A DNA stretch of 20,667 nt from positions 1-20,667 of the forward strand of contig JAJSPD010000207.1 of assembly GCA_021307315.1 (NCBI GenBank). The letters are read 5' to 3'. Made by a program: the position numbers and the translations under genes. Below the pieces are notes generated by a model. That model was not told where the DNA came from. It searched no databases and saw only the letters and a program-made list of their open reading frames with translations. Every line of letters starts with the position of its first letter. Position 1 is the stretch's first letter. This stretch comes from Bisporella sp. PMI_857 (taxonomy: Eukaryota; Ascomycota; Leotiomycetes; Helotiales; Helotiaceae). This document shows, piece after piece, positions 1-8,724 of the stretch.

Positions 1-629
1 GTATATGGAGTTGAGCTGCCCAAACAATCTACGAGCCTTGATGCCAAAGCCCAACTTGCCCAATCGAACGGTACAGAGAAATACACGATCGCCCAGATTT
101 GATTTGTCGAGCCTGTTCTTTAGGATCTCAACCCTAAGCTGACCGCTGGTTTTGGTGGAGTAGATGTGCAGACGATCGTTCCACCAATGGAAAGATGGCA
201 GCTTCCCCCGAACATAAATCCTATCTGCAGTGAAAGTTAATATGATGATTATTCCGAAATGGTATGGTTTTTACCGTTGATAGGTGCCCATCGCACCACC
301 GTCAAGTTGTTTGTGGAAGGATCCAGTAAAATCGCGCTTCTTTCGCGGTTTGAGGACATGGCCAATTGCTTCTTCTTGAAATCGCTGTCGTCTGTTGTTT
401 TCCTTGAGCTGGTTCCTGTCTGAGAGCGGTCGGAGTCCTCTTGTCTTACTCTTGACTGTTCCCTACAATAGTTCTGAAGAGCGATAGCATATTTAAGGAG
501 CTTGCTTGGATCTTCAACAAAGTCCTCTAGGTTTATTTCCAACAAATCCATGCGAGGAGGTTTTTGCGACGGAGAAATAACAGTGGCTGCTGTCATGCCA
601 AGTGGCACAGGTGCTGTTTCGTTATGCAT
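1..629 (-). CDS. Hypothetical protein, 3' end beyond the left edge
   Basis: Two exons read in one frame: 629-275 and 224 down to the window edge, joined across a 50-bp intron (225-274) with donor GTAAAA, branch-like ATTAAC and acceptor CTGCAG. The phase-1 junction gives Asn-Asp, and the frame stays open to base 1, so 193 codons are visible. I chose the ATG at 629 because of its CACAATG context; the frame is open further upstream to a TAG at 725-723. The visible protein is hydrophilic, with a Ser/Arg/Lys/Asp-rich middle, then a basic, aromatic-rich part containing FHWWNDR. I see no signal peptide or membrane segment and do not recognise a family. A 5' exon could lie in the Cys-rich open frame at 1046-723, which would change the N-terminus. 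The gene is real by splice logic; its function is unknown. Confidence 0.55.
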
Positions 630-1813
630 TGTGGAAAAGGTTAAGTACAGATCGTGTCTTACGGGTCTATACTGTTTGATTGTTGGAATGACCAAGTATA
701 CATATAAACCTGGGATGATGACCTACATCAACACACAAGAGCAAGGGATCCTCACCTTTAAACATGCTTCGTACCATTTAGCCTTACAAGCTACCGGGAG
801 TCCCCTTCTCAGCCACGTGATTACTTGATCAGCCTGAGAACGAACGACCGTACTCATGCGCCAGAGGATATCTTTGTTCTGGTTCGTAACCCGTCCTGAC
901 GGACTTTGGTCGGCGACCATTTTGTGTTGGCACCACATTGGTGTGTTACACAAGCATTGTTTTGGGAATGGATGCCGCCCTCCTTCATATGGTTCTGACA
1001 TGTTTTGCATCAAGAACCCGCTCCTCCATGCACAGCATAGAGGCAAGGCAGATATTCTACCCTTAGAACCCGATCGCCCAGTTAGGTTAAATTAGACGAA
1101 AGCTGCGTGGGAATGACCCAGAGATGGATAAGGCTGTGAGGCTTACAGAACAAGCTTTGCAAGGCTAGCCCAACTGGATAGAGAGTATTCTAAGATAGGC
1201 TGCTTCATCACTCTTATAACAGCAATATTTTCAAGGTTAAACTCAGCACCTTTGATACTCGTTTGACGACCTTTGCTCAATTTAAAATCAAATAGTTGTT
1301 AGAAATAAAAATATCGTGCATCCATAAAGAATCTCCCGATCACGGGATCTTCCTAAACTAGTGTGTGGGATGACCACACCTCAAATATGGCAGATGCCGC
1401 CATTGCCTTCTCCGCCCAGATGAGAGAGAACCAAGCTTGATGTATTCTTCATAACTCATGTGCAACATCATGTCGCGGCTCGGCCGTGTGTGGCTGGCGC
1501 GAATATCAAAGCCTTGGGAGATTTGAATGCCTCCAGGCTGTAAACTCAGATGATCCAACCTCTTTGGGAAGAAGAAGCATCTCACAAAGCCCAGATTCGC
1601 GGCTGATATGAAGCACCCCAACACTTTTGGCTTATGAATGGGATTCATAGGGACAACTTTGCCAATCTATGGGATAGCTGATATCCCCAAACTTAGCTCC
1701 ATACAGTGTGCTCAACGTCCACATGCAGTTTACACAATGTTTTCTGAGATCTGAGAAGGCGTGGAGAACTTGGATCAAGAGCAGAAAGATTAACGCATTC
1801 GCTCTCTATCGAA
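630..1813. other. Intergenic stretch between divergent genes
   Basis: This 1.2-kb stretch lies between the minus-strand gene ending its 5' side near 629 and the plus-strand patatin-like gene at 1814, so it should hold both promoters. Two minus-strand frames occur here (1046-723 and 1648-1358). The first is Cys-rich and could be an upstream exon of the left-edge gene; the second starts with a true ATG but resembles no family I know. No repeat, RNA gene or convincing TATA box was seen. Confidence 0.4.
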
Positions 1814-3870
1814 ATGGCCGAGCAATACGTTGATCCCGAAGTCATACAGGATACAACTGACGTTCATGATTTCAAGAACCAGCTTCTCTCCGTGCTGCCA
1901 GTTACCGGCGAGTCGAAGAGCTCATCTATCTCAGGAGAGCACGGACAAGTAGCTAACCCCGAAGTGTCGGCCAAGCTAGTAAAGATCTTGGTGGACAGTC
2001 AATCTCAGGATGAGATACAGGCAGAGTCCACAGACAATTTTCAGCATTACAAACAATATTGGGAGCAAAAGTGTATTCTCACATGTGGTAAGACAAGGCT
2101 ACACCTCGATGATATTCAGGCTTGAAAAATTTCCCAATGATAAGCGTCTTTATATGCTAATGATTCGGTGGTTATAGATGGAGGCGGAATTCGTGGATAT
2201 GCAACACTCCTCATTTTAGCTGCACTGATGAAGTATATTGGTGAGATCGAACGTCAGTATAAGAACGCGCCGCATGAATCTAGCTTCTGCCCCGCGACAA
2301 ATCCGTTGGCTCAACATTCTTCTCCAGCCGAAAATGGGATTATGCAAAAGAAAACAATATCATACAAAATGAGCAGGAAAGAAAGTAGCAATGCGGCGGT
2401 AGTTGAGAGAATTCCAGACGACCCTAGTGGCGCATTAAAGGCCTACCTGCCGTGTCACTACTTCGGTATGCACATTCATCGATATCAAACACTAGGAAAA
2501 CAACTAAAATGGGGTAGACTACATAATAGGAACTAGCACCGGAGGGTAAGTTCCATCTCTTGGATAGACAACCTATTTTCAGGAAAGGGCAAGACACATA
2601 TTAATATACCCAGCCTGATTGCTATTATGCTATCTCGATGGCGCATGCCTGTGGATGAAGCCCTCGACAAGTACAAAGTATTCGGCGGTAGAATATTTGG
2701 AAAACCAAGAAAGTTCAGTATCCTAGGATGGCCGCATAATAAACACGACAAGAGAGAATTGGAAGAAGCGCTGAAGGACATCGTTCGAGAAAAGACACCA
2801 GGCACAGCGGCTGAGGCCACGAAATTTCGGATGTTGCGTTCACCTGATGATTTATGCCGCACGTAAGTTACTGAATGGACCGTGCGATGTTTCTTTTTCT
2901 TCATCATATGGTCAATGTCGATACAATGACATTATCTTCAATGATGTACCAGGGCAGAGAGTTTTGAATGCACCACAATCTGACAGACTTTAGAGCCGTG
3001 GTAGCCGTTCGGAAGTCGGAAAACGGGTCTTCGGAAGATACACATATCTTCAGGTCTTACAATGTCCGCGAAGCGACTTTTGATGCAGGTGATCCTATAC
3101 GAAATTATACGAACTCCGGCGATCACGAGATCTGGAAAGCCTGCCGAGCAACGACTGCCGCGCCGACATACTTCAAATCTATAGAGATAGATGGAGACTC
3201 ATATAGCGACGGGGGCACTGAAGCCAACAACCCTACTTTCGAGGCTATTCGGGAATTGCGCTTGCTACACGGGAGATATCCTAGTATTGTCGCTAGCTTT
3301 GGCACGGGCAAAGTCCAAGCTGCCTCAGTTTTTCTTAACCAAGCGAACAATCATCCACACTGGTTGCGGGTGATAGATCGCACAAACAGACTCCTGAAAA
3401 GAGCCACAGCGGCATTGACAGAAGCAGAAAAGACACACGCTTTCATGCAAGAAACATATAGACAACATCCTGATAACATGAATTATAGCCGTTTTAACGT
3501 CGAAGAGAACCTCGGTACAATGAAGCTAAATGAGTGGAAAGCGAACAGAACTACAGATGATGGCCGAAAGTGCTCAACTTTGGAACACATAGAGATTTGC
3601 ACAAAAGCAGAACTAGCCAAACGGTCGACGCAAGAGCATTTGAAAATACTTGCCGAACGCCTTGTGGAGCTGAGGAGACAGAGGACACGCGATACTGATC
3701 GATGGGATCGATTTGCTCGTTGCATATCATACCAATGCAAAAGCCCAGGGTGCACATTCTCCAGTACCATTAGAAGAGGAATGGAGCAACATATCAGAAC
3801 TGTACATGCAGGAAATGTAGCAATAGACGAGTGCCTGTCCTTGCCAGATGTGGACGGAGGGCCATATTGA
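1814..3870 (+). CDS. Patatin-like phospholipase with C-terminal C2H2-type zinc finger
   Basis: Predicted Ser/Asp-dyad lipid acyl hydrolase. Five exons join in frame: 1814-2087, 2178-2465, 2518-2545, 2614-2862, 2994-3870 (introns 90, 52, 68 and 131 bp, all GT-AG), giving 1716 nt and 571 residues. Patatin motifs appear in order: oxyanion-hole DGGGIRG at 92-98, nucleophile elbow GTSTG at 192-196 (Ser194) followed by GLIAIML, CRTAVVAVRK near 278-287, HIFRSYN, and DGG at 352-354 (Asp352). The 95 residues between the oxyanion hole and the nucleophile are more than the roughly 40-50 usual in fungal relatives, so an insert is likely (about 120-180). After a basic helical stretch, residues 528-551 read C-X4-C-X12-H-X4-H, a C2H2-type finger. 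There is no signal peptide, so an intracellular protein is expected. The ATG at 1814 is the first in the open frame. Acceptor 2993 was chosen because it alone keeps the frame; a small alternative there is possible. Confidence 0.85.
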
Positions 3871-4382
3871 GTGGAGCTGCATTGTAATAGTAATAAGGCG
3901 CACTAGCGCAATGTTAATTTAGATTTGGAGCTACCAGTCTTCCAAACAATCCATATACCCTCATTACAAAGAATGAGAAGCGCCAATTCACAATGCTATA
4001 CAGATCCGAACAGTTTCACTGGGTATGTGCATGGTTGTTCGACCTGATTTGTCCAATGCCTGTCGGCTTCCTGCATTAATGCAGGCCTAGCCGCTTCGGT
4101 ATATTGAGAGGTGAAGCGGACTCAAGAATTGGGCAGCTCTGGAAAAGTAGAATCTATGATAAATGCCCGTACTTACTGGGCAGAAGCCTGAATTATATTG
4201 TATTCGTGCTTCTGGAACCATAGCAGAGTCGGCACAGTCCCGATTTCTCAAAGCTCGGTATTGAACAACCAACTTCGACCAGATTAGATGCTTGGAAGCA
4301 ACCACTTTCCAGTTAATCACGTTTATCATTACCTGACGGGTGGTATGGTGATATCTAAGCAGATATACATTCTTAAATTATC
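3871..4382. other. Convergent intergenic region, no gene seen
   Basis: This holds the 3' flank of the patatin-like gene and the 3' flank of the minus-strand relic at 4383-5075. The one minus-strand open frame here (4329-4087) has no motif, start context or splice partner that I can support. No repeat was noticed. Confidence 0.5.
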
Positions 4383-5075
4383 CTAGATACGCATGACATC
4401 AGCAATAATTAAGTTGTATAGGCTGAAACTAAAGTAACGCAAATGGGTTAAATAAAAACCTAGAAGTGTTGGCAGGCCTCTCATCAAGATATCTATCAAA
4501 GCCACCACTCCCCTCCAAATGTCTGTGGTATGTTTCCGAGCAGGAGAAGTCATCTGTTGAATTTTCGTAACCATTGCTACATTGGAAGCCCACGCCGTCC
4601 TTGTTATCACAACAGTACCTATAGTTGCTACTATGGACATAATTACAAGCATATCCCCGCTCGTGGGGTTCTTGTTCAACCATGAAGCATTCCTGGCATG
4701 TGATGCCCGGTTCCGCTTATGTCTTCTCCGTAAAGCCTGTAATACTTAGTATGGTATCGCTTTAACAAGGTTCTAGAGGCATACCTGAGATTTTACCACT
4801 TTACGGCGTAAAATGTTACTTCTCGGCTTAGTTTGAGCATCTGCGGTCTCAATGTCTGAAGCTGACCTTGATTCCGGATCCGATTCCCAAACTCAGGCTT
4901 CATGGCGATCTGGTGACAATTCTTGAGTCGTAGTTGGTAAGCCTATTATAGACATCTGTGGGGTTTCTGAATTCTCGATGTCGAAATTTAAGGCGCATAT
5001 CGAGCGCATCAGACCGTTCCGATTATATGAAGGTATGAAGTTCGTCCGTACAGATTTTCTGGTCAGCGCATCCAT
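4383..5075 (-). pseudogene. Membrane-protein-like gene interrupted by one in-frame TGA
   Basis: Exon 1 (5075-4785) begins at an ATG in a strong GCCATGG context; exon 2 (4736-4383) ends at TAG. The 48-bp intron between them has donor GTATGC and acceptor ATTACAG and splices in phase 0. The joined frame has 215 codons including the final stop, but codon 61 is TGA (4895-4893). Beyond it the frame is protein-like: an acidic Ser-rich stretch, a very basic stretch just after the splice (ALRRRHKRNR), then a hydrophobic segment (MLVIMSIVATIGTVVITRTA) and a second near the C-terminus, suggesting one or two membrane helices. I do not recognise the family. It could be a pseudogene, a sequencing error, or a 60-residue protein followed by chance open sequence. 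It is on the same strand as isy1, 297 bp downstream of it. Confidence 0.35.
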
Positions 5076-5372
5076 GGCTATCTATCAAATTCCGCTATAG
5101 CTTGTAGTAGTGTGGGATAAAGGTTCTTTTTTGATAATGTGCATGTAACATTTCTAGACGTTTGTGGCAGGTCTTTTGATAAGGTTGAATAGCTAGCTTA
5201 AACTAAGGCTAAATTAGCGGCGTACCCAAGGAGCTTATGCGAATTGCCTGGTAGGACAAGTTTGTAATTTAATGACCTGCTCGTGAACCTGACTAACTAC
5301 AAGTGATCAATTCACATATTGGAATAAGCATGAGGCATTGAAAAATTGGATTAGCAGACATGATATGATTAC
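5076..5372. other. Short intergenic region downstream of isy1
   Basis: About 300 bp between the isy1 stop codon and the start of the next minus-strand gene. It should contain the isy1 3' untranslated region and the promoter of the 5075 gene. Nothing else is visible. Confidence 0.4.
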
Positions 5373-6206
5373 TCAGCCTAGTTTGTCTAGCAGCCTCCTG
5401 CGCCTCCTATCGACCAATTCTTCTTGTACTTCTTCACTTGTTGGTAATCTCCATGCCTGCCCATCTCCTCCATCTCCAGGTAAAGGCTCCCAATTCTTTG
5501 GCACACGCCCATCGCTCCCGTCTTGTAAGTTCTCAAACGCCTCTCTTTCCTTTTCCGCCTCGTACTCCAGAAGTGTGCCATCTTCCTCATCTAGGTTATA
5601 ACCATAATATGATGCATCTACTTGCTTTCGAAGGTCGGCTCTTTGATCTAACGGTTTGTCCTCCCGAGGTTTGCTCGTTGCAGCTTCGAACATCTCTTTG
5701 ACGCCAGGAAGTTCCCTCGCACGTCCAAAATATCTGAAAAAGTCAGCACTCTCCTTATAAACCTCCTGCACTTCGCTTACCTGTATCCTTTCCCACTTCC
5801 TGGAACCTCCTTGCCATCTTCATCGTAGATCTTCCCTCCACCGCGCATATAATTTGGACCGCCAAGATTCCTGATTTGAACCTCCCACATGTGCTTCTCT
5901 CGCATAGCCTTATTGATCTCATCGTTCAAATCTCTGATCATGAAATCGCTCAAGCTAGGATCCTGGATTTTGCTAACTTTGCGCGAGATCTCCTTCAACA
6001 CTTGACCCCGCCACTTTTCACAAGCTGGAATAGCCATCACCTCCGTGATCATCTTTGGACGACGAGTTCTCCCAGCATCAATAATTCCCAGGTCTGCTGC
6101 TTGCGCTTCACGGAAGCGGAAGAGCATTGACTGTGCTTTTTCGGAGTTTCGCGCCTGTAAAGATTAGTATGATCGAAGCACTAGAGATATAGCCTTCACT
6201 TACCAT
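5373..6206 (-). CDS. isy1: Pre-mRNA-splicing factor Isy1
   Basis: Isy1 belongs to the Prp19/NineTeen-associated part of the spliceosome and acts in the nucleus during catalytic activation and splicing fidelity. Coding exons are 6206-6204 (ATG only), 6154-5781 and 5733-5373, with introns of 49 bp (6155-6203, GTAAGT, branch TACTAATC, TTACAG) and 47 bp (5734-5780, GTAAGC, TTTCAG). The product has 245 residues, normal for the family. It opens MARNSEKAQSMLFRFREAQA and carries the hallmark blocks ACEKWRGQVLKEISRKVSKI, IRDLNDEINK, MREKHMWEVQIRNLGGPNY near 85-105, and YFGRARELPGVKE at 127-139, followed by an acidic middle and an Arg-rich C-terminus. The second junction is fixed by the conserved GKGYRYFGRA. 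No defect is seen. Housekeeping gene; constitutive expression expected. Confidence 0.96.
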
Positions 6207-7719
6207 GACTGCGATCGATCCTCTCTAGGAAGTTTGAGAAATTGGCAGGTTGTGGTTACGGGCGAAATCCAAAACAGAGCTTTGGGAGATAGCTTCTGCT
6301 CTCAAAAGGTGAATTGTACACTAGGCTAAAAGGGTTTAGGCTGACTTTCTTGGCGCGGTCCGTCACGTCTCCCCAAATAATCGCGTTCCCTACCTCTTTT
6401 CCCTCTCCACAACACACTTCCTCTGCGGTGACGATAACCTTCATGAGCTTTCTTAATTCAACCTACTGGATAGATGGTTGAAGATGAATGACATATATGA
6501 ACAGAGATCTTAGCAGACTCGCCCCATCACTACCTTGGCACTCGCAAGACGTTTGTGCTGTGGTTCTAAATCTTATGCGGCCGGGAACTTTGAACTCAAG
6601 ACGCAGTGACGATACCCAGCGCCAACTTGAGATGCTCATCGATCCACTACGATGCTTGTAGGCTATTATTGGCGTGCTTAATGGGGGTTGAGCGCAATAA
6701 CTGTGGGCTACAGGTGTCGAAGTGGATTGATATTCGGCATCGCTGAGAGCGGAAAGTAGTTTTCAATCGGAGCATCTTGGTAGGGAAAATAAATATCTTT
6801 TGGTATGCATGTGGGCTAACGATTAAAAGATTCTTATTCTCCGCCAAATGGGTGACGAAGCCTTGCCTATGCCTTGTCTTTTGAGTTGGGAAGTGTGATG
6901 GGGCTCTGCCTGGTGATGACCAAGAATCCAAAAAGCCAAAATTGCAGGCCAACCTACTATCCTGTAATCGCTTCGGTGATAGCGGGATGGTAAGTGTTCG
7001 CAATGAGAACTTGAGAGCTAATCTGAGGGTCTTCCCCATCACAATGGTTTCTAGAAAGATGCTATATTTTCCTTATGTTTGCAATGGTGTGGCAAGTTGA
7101 GTGACTTTAAGATGAAGGGAGCAATGGTTTTGAATTCGCGACAAGATTTGGAACATTCTACAAGGAGGTTGGTTCTACGACGCTTAAGGTTTGGATTTGG
7201 AATATCATCACATATGACTGAGAAATTTTAAGATCCATATTGCAATTGTTTTTGGAACTTGCTTGCTTTACCCTCAAATCATGATAGTAAACTATAAAGT
7301 TATGGTGTAATGATGTTCCATTTCTTATGATACATTCGCATTACGTCATAGGAAAGCCGCACCTATGGCTGGCTATTTATTTCATAGTCGCCTTCCCGAC
7401 ACACCTGAAACAACGGCATGAAGCCTATCGAGTTACCTAACCTCAACCCGTCGTTCCAATTTCAGCCAATTATCATTGGACCGCAAGGCTCCTGCATATA
7501 CTAGTATATCGTAGCAGGCAAAGCACCATTATCTATGTTAACCTTGCTCGCACCCTCATCTGCTAGCACAACTAGTCCGCAGTCACTTTAATATGTATCA
7601 CGCATTCAAATGTTTAGAATCTATGGCGCATATTAAGGTTCGCTTGGTAGGGAACTTGCATGGTAGATAAATATACAAAATTCGTTTAGCTGCAGTTGGC
7701 TGCCGCAACCACAACCAAT
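6207..7719. other. Gene-poor region upstream of isy1
   Basis: The part nearest 6206 must hold the isy1 5' untranslated region and promoter; CT/AG-rich sequence lies around 6390-6430. A minus-strand open frame at 7039-6647 begins ATGGGGAAGACC and reads as a basic, Ser-rich protein (MGKTLRLALKFSLRTL at its start, faintly like a mitochondrial presequence), but I found no family motif, so it is not called a gene. From 7043 to 7719 I see nothing but moderately AT-rich DNA. Confidence 0.4.
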
Positions 7720-8301
7720 TCACTGCAACTCTAGATATGGACTCCCAGTCATCAGGCCCCTGGCGGCTATCGCTAGCGGCGTCATAAGATCACTTTTTCC
7801 ATGTCTCTCATCTCTAATAATCTCAAGTCCGATCTGTTCAATGGTCACGCCACTCGAAGGACTTAGCCCTATTTCCTGAGCCACATATGCCTGGAACGAG
7901 ATGCCATGGTCCTTGTTATACAGAAAGCACGCTGTAACAGGCGGATTATGGCTCACTTGCAAATGTGTCGTGCTTCCTGTCTCGGCATCCTCGAATATAC
8001 CTATGAAAATCTCCCCCAGAAAAGGGTGCAAAATGCTTCTTGGTGCCGTCGCATGAGTCCTCTAAGGCTACCCTACAGACCTTGCGTTTTAGACTGCAGA
8101 GGAAGTTCTTGAGAACGAGCAAGGCACGTTGAGCCGGCGAGTTTGAGAGGGAGGTAGACAGGAAGAGTGTGTGGTGCTCGACCCGGGAGGCGGGGATCTC
8201 GGTTACAAGGTTAGAGGAGAGGACGAAGAGCGGTGCAGCGATGTTTGAGAGGTGCACTTTCTCCGCATCATCTAGCTTGCCCTTGTTACCATCGGATTAG
8301 A
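7720..8301 (-). pseudogene. Relic of an oxysterol-binding-protein (Kes1/Osh4-type) gene
   Basis: OSBP-related proteins move sterols and phosphoinositides between membranes. The relic reads in two frames. From about 8300 to 8034 the frame carries KLDDAEKVHLSNIAAPLFVL and VTEIPASRVEHH, matching the family's APPFIL...LTEFPAYWxEH region. From about 8033 to 7720 the next frame carries HPFLGEIFIGIFED (family NPFLGELFLGxWED), then QVSHNPPVTACFLYNKDHGI in place of the signature EQVSHHPPVTACYLWNxxHGI, then TGSPYLEL. The two halves join if one T is removed from the TTTT run at 8033-8030. The first His of the HHPP signature is kept and the second is Asn. Sequence stops at TGA (7722-7720) well before the usual C-terminus, and no N-terminal lid is present. 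It is therefore a truncated, frameshifted copy. Family assignment is confident; loss of function is inferred. Confidence 0.8.
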
Positions 8302-8724
8302 CTCTCTAATCCTAACTCTATGTTAGCAATAGCGGGCTTTAAGGTTCTAGGGCAACGTCACTGAAGAAAACTGTGCATAAACCTCGTGCATATCCTTACG
8401 CGACTCGGCATAGCAGCCCGGCAATTATAGACGACGACAAAGGCACATTTCCCCCTTGACCTTCTAAGAAATGAAGGTTTAAAGAAAATAATATATGTAT
8501 AACAAGGTGGCGAAGTGTTCTGTTTATTTCTCGGATGTCTTGATTCCAGATGAAAAGATACACAATGAATTGGTGCGTACTCTCTAGGTGCAGGGAGGCT
8601 GATTATGTGGTGTATTCGGATACAAGTGAGGGTACACTGAAATGCATATAAGAAAATACCGCCCACAAAAGTGGCAAGGGCCTCGGGCATTAAATCTCAG
8701 TTTGCTCAACTTATAGCTATCCGA
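8302..8724. other. Spacer between two gene relics
   Basis: Sequence between the 5' limit of the OSBP relic and the stop codon of the CorA-like pseudogene. A minus-strand open frame spans 8690-8358, but its start is not convincing and no motif is visible. No repeat noticed. Confidence 0.4.

Noticed and set aside
723..1046. Cys-rich minus-strand open frame
   Set aside because: The apparent first codon is TTG and no family motif is present; it might be a 5' exon of the left-edge gene, but the splice sites that would join it are ambiguous.
1358..1648. 96-residue minus-strand frame with a true ATG
   Set aside because: No motif, no splice partner and no similarity I recognise; it lies in the promoter region of the patatin-like gene.
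4429..4683. 84-residue frame with six cysteines, like a small secreted protein
   Set aside because: It lacks a signal peptide and lies in another frame of exon 2 of the 4383-5075 relic, whose splice and membrane segment are better supported.
6647..7042. 131-residue minus-strand frame with a basic N-terminus
   Set aside because: No known domain, no intron logic, and codon content is unremarkable.
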